DNA of 64,000 nt from Flammula alnicola. Its lineage: Eukaryota; Basidiomycota; Agaricomycetes; Agaricales; Strophariaceae. Positions 24,312 through 36,274 of this stretch are shown in pieces; within the stretch, counting starts at the first letter, position 1; each line of letters opens with the position of its first letter. The translations under genes and the position numbers were made by a program. Below the pieces are notes generated by a model, which saw only the letters and a program-made list of their open reading frames with translations, had not been told where the DNA came from and did no database searches. Where the stretch lies: NCBI GenBank assembly GCA_015499995.1, contig JADNRV010000225.1, positions 1 through 64,000 of the forward strand, given 5' to 3'.

Positions 24312-27300
24312 CTATCTTTGCCTCACCTCCGCCCCCTTCTCGAGCAGCAGCTTCACGATCGTCTCGTTACCTCCATTCGACGCCGCCTGGAGTGCATTAC
24401 CATAGTAAAGTCCTCCCTGTGCATTCACCTCCGCCCCCTTCTCGAGCAGCAGCTTCACGATTGCCTCGTGACCTCCAAACGATGCCGCCTGGAGTGCATT
24501 ACCATATTCTCCTCCCTGTGTATTCACCTCTGCCCCCTTCTCGAGCAGCAGCTTCACAATCGCCTCGTGACCTTGTGCCGACGCCGCCTGGAGTGCATTA
24601 TGAAAATCTCCTCCCTGTGCATTCACCTCTGCCCCCTTCTCGAGCAGCAGCTTCACGATCACCTCATGACCTTTTTACGATGCCGCATGGAGTGCATTAC
24701 CATAAAGTCCTCCCTGTGCATTCACCTCCGCCCCCTTCTCGAGCAGCAGCTTCACGATTGCCTCGTAACCTCGTACCGACGCCAGCTGGAGTGCATTACC
24801 ATATCCTCCTCCCTGTGCATTCACCTCCGCCCCCTTCTCGAGCAGCAGCTTCACGATCGCCTTGTGGCCTTGATACGACGCCGCCTGGAGTGCATTACCA
24901 TAAAGTCCTCCCTGTGCATTCACCTCCGCCCCCTTCTCAAGCAGCAGCTTCGTGATCACCTCGTGACCTTGTAACGACGCTGCCTGAAGCGCATTACCAT
25001 ATCTTCCTCCCTGCGCATTCACCTCCGCCCCCTTCTCGAACAGCAGCTTCACAATCACCTCGTGACCTCCATTCGACGCCGCCTGGAGTGCATTACCGTA
25101 CCTTCCTCCCTGTGCATTCACATTCACCTTTGTCTCAAGTAGGCATTCTGACACATGTTGTAGCCCGGCTAGAGAGGCATAGTAAAGAGGAGGTGCAATT
25201 TTAGATCGGTGTTCTGATAGCTGGCTTCTGTTCCATTGCGAATCTAAATCCCAAATTCGGATCCAATTGACAAATGGAGCGGTCTCGGGGTTGAACAGGC
25301 TTGTTATCAGGGGAAGCTCTGGTGTACTGTCTTTGCCAGATGCCATGTGGGAAATCCAGTGCTCTGCTGCATACTGGGCAAGTGGTGAACTATCTAGTCC
25401 AGCATGTGTCAGCGGCGCAAACGAGTCAAACTGTAGAAGATATGCGACTGAGATTTGGGCGATCGTTGAATGAGCATCTTCCTCGCTAATCCTGAAATCT
25501 GTCTTGACATGCGCTGAAAGCAGATACTCTTTGACGGAGAAGTGTGAAAGCTTTATGTTTCCTGTGTTATCTATCAATAAATATAATTATACAATATCTG
25601 CCTGGCCATCATACCTTGCGATTCGGTGACGAGACTAGAGCATCTCAACAATACGCCGCGTGGATCCTGATACCGACGTGCAGCTTCATAAACCGGTCCA
25701 CCTTCTGACTTCAAGTCCACAGTGGCGGCTTCGGCAATCTCGGTAACTGTCATTGGCCGCTTCGAAAAGGCCAGCCACTCCAGGAATACTCTGGTATCAC
25801 CAATGTAGTCCGTGTTGATAGTTTCCAGTATCCGTTTATATGTCTCGTCTAGACCCTTGGGTAGGTGGGCTAGCTGCATGTTTACTTCATGAGGGCTGAG
25901 GCATTTGGCCAATGCATCAAGCTGTAATGAAACCCATCGAAATCTAGGGGGTGATTGATGATTAGGGGCAATTCAACAATGTATCAGATTGTTGAGATGA
26001 ACATACGATCCGTCCGCGCCTTGCATAATTGTGATTTTTATGTCTTCTTGCATCTCTTTGTCCCAACGCTCAAATTTTGACGTGACTTCGTGCTCGATAA
26101 AAGTTGAAATATCTTGGTTTTCAGTTGCCTCTCCAACGTCAACACAACCAGCTCCAATCTTCCCAAGAACAGTTTCAATGTTATGCAATGGTCGACTGGT
26201 AACCATCAAATGAAGCTGAAGAGCTCCCAAATCCTTCATCTCGGAGGTGATTTCGTCAATCCACTTGAGTGTCTTTTCGTGCTCAGCACATTCATCAAGA
26301 GCATCGATAATAATGTAAGGATGGGTGAATTGTTTGAGAATATCCTGTAGTGCGTCCTGAAGTTCGCGAATTGATGGCTGCTGATGGCCTCCACAGCGAC
26401 GGTGTAAATCCACCAATGCTGTAGGTATACCACCGCCACATTTGCGCGAAAATTGTACAATGAGGGATCGGATGCACTTATCATGTGCCTGCAATTCTTT
26501 TTGGGAATCCCTCCCGTCAAAAAAGAAATATGCCGTCCCCAGAGCCGGATTTGTCCCGAGGACTTTATCAATGACAGATGCGCTGAAAAGATGTTCGGTG
26601 ATTCTTAAACATGTACCACCCATAAAGTGGAGACTGACCATAGAATGCTTTTACCGCAACCCGCTGTAGAAATATTTAAGACACAAATTCGATTGAACAT
26701 ATTGCGGCCCTTACCCTTTCCCTTGATCCAAAGAAACCCAGGGTTTTTGCTCCAATCATGGAACCGTTTGCCATCAAGGAACCAGGAGCAGGTGTCGGCT
26801 TGACGTTTATAGAGCGCTTCATTTCGATTCCGGGAGCTGTCAGGTGCGGAAAGCCATTTATAAATCTCCTTGGCTTTCATAATTGACAAAGTCAGTTTTA
26901 ATTATTGAAATTAGTAGTAAGGAAGCAGAACCCAGCTGGTCGTCCTTGACGGTCCTGAACGCATTTTCTACAAAGGCCGTCGATCATAAAGACAAGAAAA
27001 ATACTTCAAGAAAGCGCCACGTACCAACCCACCCGACACCGTCCTTGATTCCCTTCATCACTCTTCGATCGAATTTTCCTAACAGATCGGCGCACGATTT
27101 CTTGGACCCGTCAATACGGGACTTCAGATCATCGGATATCTGGATCTTGAGAGTCCGTGCTACAAGCAAACGATCAGTAGATTTGATGGCAGAAGAAATG
27201 AGATTGAATTACCTGCGTAGCACAATTTCGTATACTCATCAATGAGCGACGCAATTTGGAGTGATTGACGGCTGATCTCTTCAAGAATGTTTGTCGTGTC

Positions 27301-28283
27301 TGCGATCACTGGCAGGTCTGGAGCCGTGTTTGCAGCGCCTAACATTTCTCGCAAAGTGTTCGCTAGTTCTCGAATGGAGTCATCCTGGATATCCGTCGCC
27401 TGTACAGCCTACACGGGAAATAGTATCCTTGAATATCGATATCAGTTTCCGTGCGATGTTGTCTGATTATTCACCTCGTAAACGCGAGACAACACAGTCC
27501 ATGATGCATTGAGTATCGGGTGTGCCTGGTCACCGACTTCCTATGAGCCTGTACGAATAACTGGAAGACACGTGTGACGTACTTGGGAGAGATTGTCCAT
27601 GATGTTCTTCGTCAACTGTAATGCTTTTCCGACAGTTGTAGCGGTGTTGATTACTGCCTTATTGCTTGGTAGGCGAGAAACATCAGCGTCGACCTTTTCC
27701 ATGAACGTTTTGACGTTGCTGTCAGATTCGGAAACACGAGACAGGCCCATCTTCATTTTGGCGGAAATGGGGTCCCCCTTCTTATCCGTCAAATCAAGAG
27801 GCGTATCTAGGTCAATCGGTTTCAACAGTATGAACAAATCCATGTACCGAACTTAGTACTCACCATTTTCGAGTAAATCCACGACTTTTCCTTTGTGCAG
27901 TCCAACTACCGAAGTCAACAAGCGCGCTCTTTTACGATATATCTTGATTGTGATCGTCGACGAGGGAGAGAACCAGCTGATCGAAGGAGGCAGGTGAGTA
28001 GGCAATATCGACTAGGAGGCAATGAGAGGACGAAAACTGAAGTACTGACACTTTCGTGTCCGCTTCCCATTCCCAAGTAAACACTGATTCGCCAGACTCG
28101 GCGTTTGTCGACTTCGCAACTTTCATTTCCTTCTTCGAGTTCACGGCTTCCTTGTCATCTACCTGAAATTCCACAAAGTACTGCCGTTTCGCACTCGGTT
28201 TCTCCTTTTCAAAGTCGCCTTCGACCTTGATTCCTATCGGATCCCAATCAGTGACTTGGAATAGCAAGGCCGTTAATTGCCAT
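24312..28283 (-). CDS. NLR protein: C2-like, NACHT, ankyrin array (interrupted by a stop)
   Basis: STAND-type immune-receptor-like NTPase of the fungal NLR class, thought to act in non-self recognition. N-terminal exons near 28250-27850 encode a C2-like domain (DWDPIGIKVEGDFEKEKP, STITIKIYRKR, DLTDKKGDPISAKMKMGLS), followed by a helical region. The NACHT domain follows with Walker A GKAGCGKSIL, assembled across an intron at about 26662-26711, and Walker B YIIIDALDEC. Then come VTSRP, FRWVSLQLDALAKC, KGLDETYKRIL and KLSHFSVKEYLLS. The C-terminus is nine near-identical 33-residue ankyrin repeats (GNALQAAS..GHE..VKLLLEKGAEVNAQG). In the sixth, AAS is followed by TAA (24675-24677) where relatives have a codon, so the product would lose four repeats; a one-base deletion near the original stop changes the end to EVRQR. 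The exact start near 28283 is uncertain. It is either a truncated receptor or a recent pseudogene. Confidence 0.75.
24320..25130 (-). repeat. 99-bp tandem repeats coding for ankyrin units (NLR 1)
   Basis: Eight consecutive 99-bp units, highly similar at the DNA level, with variation concentrated in a few codons (residues after GG, after AAS and around GHE). This is the mark of arrays kept alike by recombination or conversion. Confidence 0.85.
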
Positions 28284-29749
28284 CTTGTTAGTGCTCACTC
28301 GTCAAGGTCGCGCTAAGTAGCAACGGCCGATTGCTCTGCATAGTTATTGGAACAACAGACAACGTATAAGCGTCAGAGAGTCTCGATGAGGAGGAAGAGA
28401 AGGATGTGTGTGGTATAGCACTGCCTCTGGTCGTGGTTCACGTTCAGCCCAACGTGGTGCGCACTGCATTCAAGCTGTGCGAATTGACTCAACCCAAAAA
28501 TAGCCTCCTGTCAACCCTCCATGTAGAAATGCTGAGGCTCAGACGACCAAAAGACAAACACGAATCATAGTAGATGAACTGGATGGTACCGCCTCGGGTA
28601 GCGCTGATTTTCGGACATACTATAGAGTATATAAAGTTAACGAACCCGTTTCCCATAAAATTTACATGCATACTCGTATACTTAGGTCCAAATCTCATTG
28701 ATATCCCAATGGACGTCTGGGCTACCTTCGAGACATCGCAACACGGCGAACTGAATGACTCAAGCCCTCGTTTGCAAGCACCGAGGATGTTTACAACATC
28801 ACCAACTGCGGGCGACTGTCCCTGGGAAGCATTCAGTGCTTTCATGCCAAAGAAGATTTTCCTGCTGACTCACCAAGCTGGAAATAAAAGCGTTCTAATT
28901 CCATCCGTGTCATGCTCGACATCCTTGACAGCACCAGCACCAGCATCGGAGCGCAAACTCTGAAGAACCAGGGTGGGCGAGACGAGTAACGTGTCGGTCT
29001 GGCGTCGATCGTGTCAAAATTGGCTTGATTTCTTGTTCTGGAGCGCTGGTGGTAAGTAACAGGAATAGCTGCGACGCGGGCAAAGGAGGTATGTACCCTA
29101 TCGGCACCGGATCCAGGTAACGACTGTGTCTTTCCTGTGGGTGCGAGACGCCGTCTACGCAGCGGGTCATCGTTCCTGGGTGCATGTTACGATAACGACG
29201 GGCTGTGGACGGGATCGCGGTAAACCGACGTGGCGACGTGGTTTCAAGCGGATACGTAGGTGGTCATGCGCGAGGCACAGAGGGTTCTGCATTGGGAGAG
29301 GCAGAGATTGAACCTCGTGAAAGGAACGAGACGACTGATTGGGGCCCGAACTGATAGGTTGACATTCGCTGCATGAGCAATGGATGTAGTCATGCCCGCC
29401 CCTGCGGTCTTCTTCGTTGGATGAGGGGAATATAAGGGACTCCATCGATGTTTTCGGGGGATCGAGGAGGTTAAAGTCCTTATATTCAATATCGACATTG
29501 TCGCCAGCCCAAAATGAGAGCGATGGAAGGGACTCTGGAAGAAAAAGGTGATATGCCACGTCGTTCGACTTGCAATATTGCAATTGTAACTGCAGGAACA
29601 TGAGACAGGAAGAATAAAAGAGGACATTAGGGGGAGGCGACGTACGTAGAATGGCCAGTACTTAGATAGAATGACCAGCACTCAGATGAAATTCGCTGGC
29701 ATCGCCATTAGAGCCAGAGTCCCAGCAAGTGTATAGACATATTCCATCT
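28284..29749. other. upstream of NLR 1; one coding-like fragment
   Basis: No complete gene. A minus-strand frame at 29167-29601 has protein-like composition (NDVAYHLFLPESLPSLSFW, then IEYKDFNLLDPPK) but no recognised domain or intact context. The promoter of the NLR gene should lie at 28290-28600. Confidence 0.35.
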
Positions 29750-30345
29750 AAGAATTTCTTTCCGATCCGTTTCTCGGCTTCTGATTATACGGTGATGGTA
29801 GCGTCGGTTTGAGGGCCAGCGGCAGCTACGAGCAAAAAAATCAGGCAGTGCAAGATAAGAACGCAAGACAGAAACGTACGTCCGAACATGCTCACGGTCT
29901 TGAAAGGGCGCTCGAGGTGGGCTGGTCGAGGATGTGGACAGCGAGCGGGCTGGTCGAGGATGTGGATAGCGACCGGTTTGGCGTCGTACAGGCTCTTGAT
30001 GCCGACGAGTCCCTTGATAAGCAGGGGCTAGATGAAATTGAAGTAGATAATCACGCCCATCATGGCGACACTTATGTACACGGAGCGCAGCTGGAGGAAG
30101 GAGGTCAAGAAAGGCGTTTTAGATGGAAAGATGGGCGAGTTTTGATGTCTTGGACGTCGTAATCGCGAACGGTCATATATAATGCATTGATGAACCATTG
30201 AGAAAGCAGGCTCCACTACACTATGCATCAGTGGGACATAGTCAAAGAGAGGAAAGAGGCTAACTGTATTCGAGCACCATCTGGTCATTCTTCCGCTTGA
30301 AACCAAAGTGAGCGTTAACAACGCAATTAGGGTAGAGAATGAGCG
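29750..30345 (-). pseudogene. PHO88 (SND3-like) pseudogene
   Basis: Remnant of the ER membrane protein Pho88/Snd3, which takes part in SRP-independent targeting of membrane proteins and affects phosphate transport. Recognisable blocks on the minus strand: RKNDQMVLEY, TVRDYDVQD, LQLRSVYISVAMMGV, then PLLIKGLVGIKSLYDAKPV, ERPFKTVSMFG, AAAGPQTD and SEAEKRIGKK, in the order of the real protein. Lesions: the glutamine before PLLIKG is TAG (30028-30030); a 28-bp tandem duplication at 29921-29976 shifts the frame; TAA at 29785-29787 precedes SEAEK; the N-terminal membrane segment is missing. At least one intron (about 29827-29878) is still present, so this is a broken gene copy, not a retrocopy. Confidence 0.8.
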
Positions 30346-30410
30346 ACCTACGGCGAGAGAAACTCAGTAGTACACAACCAGAATTACGACCCAGGAGACG
30401 ATATCATATA

Positions 30411-30674
30411 CTGTACTATTTCGATCAATTCGGCCGTCACGCGTCACAAGCCTGATGGCCATGGCCGAAATCGGTTGCTTGTCCCATGTCACAAGCTAAC
30501 TGGCCGGCGCAGAAATTCAAAAGTACCTCCGGAGTGCTGCGCGGGGCGCGAGCGCCCCGCGAAGTGGCCGAACCCTGGCCTCCGTCACGGGCTACCTAGC
30601 GCGTGGCCGACACAAAAATTTCGTCCACTGGGTCACAGGTCACACCCCAGGCCGAATTGATCGAAATAGTACAG
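30411..30674. mobile_element. MITE with 25-bp perfect terminal inverted repeats, TA duplication
   Basis: Termini CTGTACTATTTCGATCAATT and on to CGGCC are perfectly inverted at the right end. TA flanks both sides (30409-30410, 30675-30676), the duplication used by Tc1/mariner-type transposases. The 264-bp interior is GC-rich, includes a GGGGCGCGAGCGCCCC palindrome and codes for nothing. Confidence 0.85.
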
Positions 30675-31974
30675 TATCCTATGCAGACGTAGGTGAGCAC
30701 GTCCAGGTCCTGTTCGGGCGGAGTTTGTATTTGACATGCTAATGTCTTTTCTCCATCCAAGACCCGCTTGGTGACATGTGACAAGTTACAACCCTCCTTC
30801 ATGTGCACCTGCCACATGTAGTGTTGTTGGCTCAACCTCGCCATGTCGCCACACCAGGCCTCGCCATGTGGCGATCGCCGGGTGGCGAAAAAAAAATTCT
30901 AAAATGGGGTGGCGAATGGGTGGCGAGTCCCAATTAAGTAATCACATAGATCCGGAAGTCCATAATACCATATCGATGGAAATTTTAATTGGCCAATACT
31001 ACACACTGTACACAGTCTCTACATTGCTAAAAATGTCCAAAAACAAGGGTGGACATTCAGTGGATGAATTTCTTCACCAACATTTCACACCTGTTGGTGA
31101 AAAAACGGCCTCCAAGTGATGGAATAAATTCTCCGACAGATGGGGATGGCCTTTCATCCATGGTCCCAATTGATCAAGTATATGACTTGTCAATGTTGGA
31201 TGATATTCGGGCAGGAAAGGTCGGTCCTATCAATGTTGATGATGAACTTGAGGTTATTTCTCACAATGGGGCTATGGATACATGGGATTCTGCTTCCTTG
31301 CTCTGCTCTTTAGGTGTATGAACTATGTAGGATGACTTGTACACCTATATTCTAGCTTAGTTTATCGAAAATTGGCCGTTTTGCACTCTCGCCACTCGCC
31401 AGGTTCAGCCAGGTTCCCACGCCATATGACTCGCCTTGACGGCGAGTAGACTGTCCACGGTCCGGGCCGGGCCAGGGCCGGGGTGTTTTTGGTGGCCCTG
31501 GCCCTGGCCCTCCGGGGCCGGGTCAGCTTGTGTTGACCCTGGCCCTGGCCCATGTTGGCCCCGGGCCAGGAGGGTCGAGAACGTCTGATCGACTGGGAGA
31601 CGGGTGCGCGGACCTGGTGCGTGGACCACACCTCGCACCTATTACCAACAATTGTCCCACGGGTGCCCTTCCACAAACCTGCGCACCCTTCCCCACTTTC
31701 TGCTCGCACCGTTATGCTGCCCAGACGGGGGCGGCGGTCACTGCGCTGGCACACGCCATATTTGTTAGTAACAGTTGCTATAAACACGTCACCGCCTCTG
31801 CTATGTGAGTGGCTCACTCACTAACCTCCAACAGTACCGTAAGTTCCATAACCATTGTGCTGATTGTTTTTATTCCAGGATTAATTGTGGATCTACTTTG
31901 CATGATTGAGATGAGAAAATATAATGAATTTAAAAACAGAGGCTGTATATATACACAGAGAGAGAAAGTGCCCT

Positions 31975-32086
31975 TTGACTTGCGCTCAAGAGCACTTTGA
32001 CTTGCACATAAGAGTGCTCTGACTTGCGCATAAGAGCACTCTGACTTGCGCATAAGAGTGCTTTGACCGGCGCTTAAGAGCGCGCT
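31975..32086. repeat. five 22-24 bp tandem repeats
   Basis: Units of the form TTGACTTGCGCATAAGAGCACT, with alternating AGAGCACT and AGAGTGCT ends so that neighbouring units can pair. Located inside the middle hAT-like element; there is no spacer diversity as in CRISPR. Confidence 0.8.
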
Positions 32087-32529
32087 TTGACTCGCATGAC
32101 GTTGCGGGGGTACTTGACACTTGTTTGTGCGAAGTGCTAGGTACGAGATAAGAGGTGCGAGTACTGGAGTGACAGGTGCATTTATGGTGAGTGACAAGGT
32201 GCGAGGTGCGCGCTGGTGCGCGTTGGGTGCATGGGAAAGACCTCGGCAAATTGCGGAGGTGCGCGGGCCATGTCTAGGTGCAAGGTTCATGGTGCGAGGA
32301 CCTGGCACAAGGTGTGCGCGCACCTGTGACCCAGCAGATCCGACTTTCTGGGAGGGTCGGGCCAGGGTCGGGCCGGGTCGGCCCCGGGCCAAGCTGTTTG
32401 CAATGGGCAGCGCTCGGCATTTGCCGAAAGCGGCAGGCATGTACCGGCAATTCGAAGTCACAACGTCCACCTTCGCACTCTCCCCATCCGACATCCCAAA
32501 CACACCCACCACCATCTCCACACCATCAA

Positions 32530-33325
32530 CGAGACAATGACGACGCGACAACGCCAACACAATGGACACGGCGGGTGGAACAGCGGGTGCAGCGACGACG
32601 CCGCGACGCTGCGGGTGTGCAACGACAACACGGATGCAAGGGGCGACGAGCAGCAGCAGTTGCTAGCAGCTACTGCTGTCTCGATGCCACGACGCGGACA
32701 TGCAACAACGATGGGCGATGACGAAGCCACAACGATGGGGGTTGCAACGGCGGGTGCGTCAATGCCACAACGCCGGGTGTGCAACGATGACGCAGACTCA
32801 ACGGGGCGACGAGCAGCAGCAGCAGCAGTAGCAACTGCTGCTGTCTCGACACGACCACCGACAACGCGGATGCAACGGACGACCCGAAGCCACGACGACA
32901 CGGGTGTGCAGCGACGACGGGTGTGCAACGACAACCCGGATGCAACGGACGACGAGGAGCAGCAGTAGCAACTGCTGCTCCTGTCTCGATGCGGCGTTGA
33001 CGATGCCACCATGACGCGGGTGCAACAGCGGTTCTGCGGGTGCATCGACGCAGTGAGATGAGGAGCTGGTCGAGGGTTCGAGAGTCCGTGGGGCAGCGAT
33101 GGTGAGAGGGGTATGACAATGACGGTACCACGACGCTGCGGGTGTGCAACAACAACATAGATGCAACGGGCGACGAGGAGCAGCAACTGCTGCTCCTCTC
33201 TCAATGCCACACTAATACCACGATGCACGCGAGTGTGCAACGACAACGCGGACGCAACAGGCGACATCGGTGCGACGACGACGCGAATGCAATGGGCAAC
33301 GCGGAGCAGCAGTAGCGACCTACTG
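32530..33325. repeat. diverged CAG/ACG-rich minisatellite region
   Basis: Irregular units combining GGGTGTGCAACGACAACGCG, GATGCAACGGGCGACGAG and GCAGCAGCAGT. The biased composition leaves long open frames on both strands (for example minus 32458-33549), which are not genes. Confidence 0.7.
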
Positions 33326-33329
33326 CTGC

Positions 33330-33753
33330 TAGTGATGGGCACGGGTAACCCACGGGCGAATTTTTGTCGACCCGCACCCGTACCCGCCAAAACCCGCACC
33401 CATGGCCACGGGTACGGGATCCCGTGCTTGCAGGTGCGGGTTTGCAGGTGACCCGTGGGTACAGAAACCCGTGCGGGTTTGATGGGGACGTCGTGAGAAC
33501 TTGTGCTATTGTAACAATGTTGAATTAGAATTAGAATAAATTTTATCAAACTACATTACATAATTAACTATTCTGGTAACTAAAGAACATTTTTGACACA
33601 CATTTCGGAGTTTTCCGTGTGCCGGCCGAAAACCCGTGACCCGGCTCATGGGTACGGGTTTGCCTGAGGGTGACTCAATTCCCACCCGCACCCGTACCCG
33701 CTATACCCGTACCCGCAAACCCGCACGGGTGTCGATACCCGTGCCCATCACTA
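33330..33753. mobile_element. innermost hAT-like MITE, 424 bp
   Basis: Perfect 8-bp duplication ACTGCTGC (33322-33329 and 33754-33761). Inverted ends TAGTGATGGGCACGGGTA. Sub-terminal arrays of ACGGGTACGGGT / ACCCGTACCCGC occur in both halves. No coding capacity. Confidence 0.88.
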
Positions 33754-34216
33754 ACTGCTGCTCCTCGTCTCGATGCAACAACGATGCCACAACGCCGCAG
33801 GTGTGCGCCTCCTCTGTGTGATGAGGGATGGCTACTGCTATCTTGAAATGACCATCAGGAGCCGCCTCTTCCACCCTTCACCCAGTTAAAATTGTATTAC
33901 ATTTACTTAGTGGTAGTATACATGTCAATAATCAAATGAATAATAAAATGCAAACTTGAAAGTTGAAATTGGAACCCAAAAAAAGAGGGCCGGCCCCGGG
34001 CTGGCCAGGGTCGACCCCGAGGGCCGGGTCAGTTAGGCCATGGCCCTGGCCCCTATGAGGGCCGGGCCAATGGTGAATGGAGTGGCCCTGGCCCCTGGCC
34101 CTCCAGGGCCGGGCCGGGTCGGCCCTCGGGCCAGCAGGGCCAGGCCCGGACCGTGGACAGTCTAACGGCGAGTGGCGAAAACTTTTGGAGGTTCAGCCAT
34201 ATACACTAGCCACATG

Positions 34217-35521
34217 TCATTCACTCCCACAAAGCCTCGAGCAATATCGACTCTCGAGGGGTGAATCCAGGAGTCACCACGTTGCTCGTTGGCTGACGAT
34301 GAGATTGATCGATATCACCCACCCACGGTATGTGCAGTCCGCGTCCACCATTATCTTTATCCACGCCGTAATCAGTAACAGAGCTGTCTTAGACGCATGA
34401 TTCCGAAGTCGTCTCCGCCCCAACGTACTACTCAGGACCCACACTCAAGATTACACATCAGACACGGGTCATTACGCGTATTACTAGACTCTCATTTATC
34501 TATCCCTTTTCTTCCTTACTCAACTTACCTCAGGAATCTGAGTATGTCCTTCCTTATCTCCTCACTCCATCTCCAGTCTTGATCGTTAGGCCAACTGTAT
34601 CGCATAAGCATCTTCGACTTCATCAATAAACCTCAGGCGTCAACTCTGTTTTGCCAGCCATCGAAGAACGTTTCGGAGGAAAGTGTAACTCGGTACCGAG
34701 ATGCTCTATGTCGCCCTGGTAGGTGGTTCAGCGGTCCTTGTCCATGTCATCGACGTAGCCAATCTGGAGGCTGGTACATGGCCCTCATTGGTGCTTATAG
34801 CGGCGGATTTCGTGTCGTCTGCGTCTGTAAGTACCTTCGTTCTCATTTTAACACATATACGCGGTCCTTTATTCACATTTGTTTACCATCGCAGTGTTTG
34901 GCACCACTCCGACTACTTAGATCTTGTTCTGAACACGAGAGTCGGAGACGAGACTTACAGCAGAAATAATGCCATGTCATTCAAATACGCCGACTCATGC
35001 GCCTACGCCTGGCACGCGTTTAACTCCTAAGTTACGAACGCGTAGCGAGTGGTGGCGGGCATGGCCGCGGATCCTGCGTTGGTGAGCGTACAGGCAGGTG
35101 GTGGGGCAGCATCGAATAAGCTTTTTTCGCGAGTCCAGCAGAGTGCGTTCGTCTATTTTTTGTATTCATGTTCGTCGTGGATGGATGGCTCATAGGGTAT
35201 ATTATGATACAGTGCCTCGCCTAGCTTTTGCACCCTGGTTCTTTGGACGTACAGAACCCTGTCCTTAGTTGCCTTCCTCGACTAGCTATCCTTGCAATGG
35301 ACCATAGATTTAAATCCACCGCTGATGGATTTGTCGATGAGAAACCGGCCTCTGGAGATGATATGGAGGACATACAAATAGAGCTATTACTGGCGGGACA
35401 ACGGCGTCGGCAGCACATCTTCTACCTGCCACTCATATCGTCTATATGATCTCAAAGGCCAGTTATGAAGATCACGAGGTAAGCGAGGGATCCTTATTCT
35501 CGGCTGTTTAATCCAGAAAGC
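34217..35521. other. no firm gene
   Basis: A plus-strand frame at 34701-34834 (LYVALVGGSAVLVHVIDVAN, then SLVLIAADFVSSASVS) is hydrophobic and ends at a good GTAAGT donor, so it may be a membrane-protein fragment. The following exon cannot be placed in frame beyond a few residues. Nothing else is supported. Confidence 0.35.
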
Positions 35522-35962
35522 ATGTTGAAAGAGGGAGGGGGCTCAATCGTCGAGAAAGACGTCAGCCTGAACAAACAAAGAACGCTTTCGTTCAACGTTC
35601 TTTCTCAGCTCGTCCGACTTGCCTCCGACACTCCTCCTGCGTTCTATTTTCTTGAACACCTTCGCCAATTTCATCACGGTCTCCAAAGGTAAGCCATCTG
35701 TTTCCCGGATCCTCTGGGCTCAGACTTGGGGCCGCCGATCCGCGTGTTAGCCATATGCGCGTGCTCACATTCTCTACATTGATTTTATAGACTTTTCGAG
35801 ACTCTTAGAAGGACCATGGCCCTTACAACTGTGCAGTTGAAGGCTGAAAAACAGTCGAAATCGATGTCGGTTAAGAGAGGAGAGTCAACGTCAACAAGTG
35901 GTCTACAGCTTGGACGATCCATTGGACGAGTCGCGTTGCTGCATGGCTTCACGGCGACGTGA
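35522..35962 (+). CDS. hypothetical small protein, one intron
   Basis: Exons 35522-35688 and 35791-35962 join across a GTAAGC...ATAG intron, in frame, to 112 residues. Part of the sequence is VLSQLVRLASDTPPAFYFLEHLRQFHHG, with the intron falling just before LFETLRRTMALTTVQ, then a Lys/Ser-rich tail ending VALLHGFTAT. It is mostly helical and not secreted. No family was recognised. The last 60 bases share the phrase CAGCTTGGACGATC with 36052-36065, which may be a local duplication. The start is the first in-frame ATG. The consistent frame across the intron is the main support. Confidence 0.5.
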
Positions 35963-36274
35963 TCGGTTATTGGATTATTCCCAAAGGGCCCGGGGGGCCA
36001 AATTCTTACCTAGGCCTGTGATTCATGAACAATGTTACTCTTGTGGCCTGCAGCTTGGACGATCGTTTCTCTGTGGCACTGCCTCGTGCTTTTCCTATAT
36101 AATGCAAAGGAAATCGCAAGTCCAACTCAAAGCAGTCCCCAAAGCGTTCAGCAGAGCAACCACAGTGAGTTCCAAGGCGTCATTTTAAGTTTCTTGCCAT
36201 TCAACTCATTATGCACCCCACGTCAACTCCAGATATCAAACCTTAGCGACAACCTGCCTAACGTGCACTACACG

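Larger units (their letters stand above)
31447..34164. mobile_element. middle hAT-like element, 2718 bp
   Basis: Perfect 8-bp duplication ACGGCGAG at 31439-31446 and 34165-34172. Perfect 22-bp inverted ends start TAGACTGTCCACGGTCCGGG. The first and last few hundred bases are packed with GGCCCTGGCCC / GGGCCAGGGCC sub-terminal repeats, as in many hAT elements where they bind transposase. The interior holds 22-bp and longer minisatellite-like repeats and no transposase. Confidence 0.88.
30819..34208. mobile_element. outer hAT-like element of a three-level nest
   Basis: Flanked by the perfect 8-bp direct repeat GCCACATG (30811-30818 and 34209-34216), the hAT-type duplication. Terminal repeats are imperfect: TAGTGTTGTTGGCTCAACCT at the left and TAGTGTATATGGCTGAACCT read inward from the right. 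Without the element inserted in it, it is about 660 bp. It contains a short plus-strand frame with VDEFLHQHFTPVGEK that may be a transposase relic. Confidence 0.85.

Noticed and set aside
24258..24974. Long plus-strand frames across the ankyrin arrays (also 62947-63924)
   Set aside because: They are antisense shadows of 99-bp coding repeats, which keep all frames open.
31975..32086. CRISPR-like short direct repeats
   Set aside because: Units are contiguous without unique spacers, in a eukaryotic transposon.
32458..33549. 363-residue minus-strand open frame
   Set aside because: It lies wholly in a CAG/ACG-rich minisatellite inside a non-autonomous hAT-like element; the overlapping frames on both strands are equally long, so it reflects composition.
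34701..35030. Hydrophobic frame considered as part of a STE3 pheromone receptor near the pheromone genes
   Set aside because: Too short, no seven-helix pattern or receptor motif, and the downstream exon does not stay in frame.
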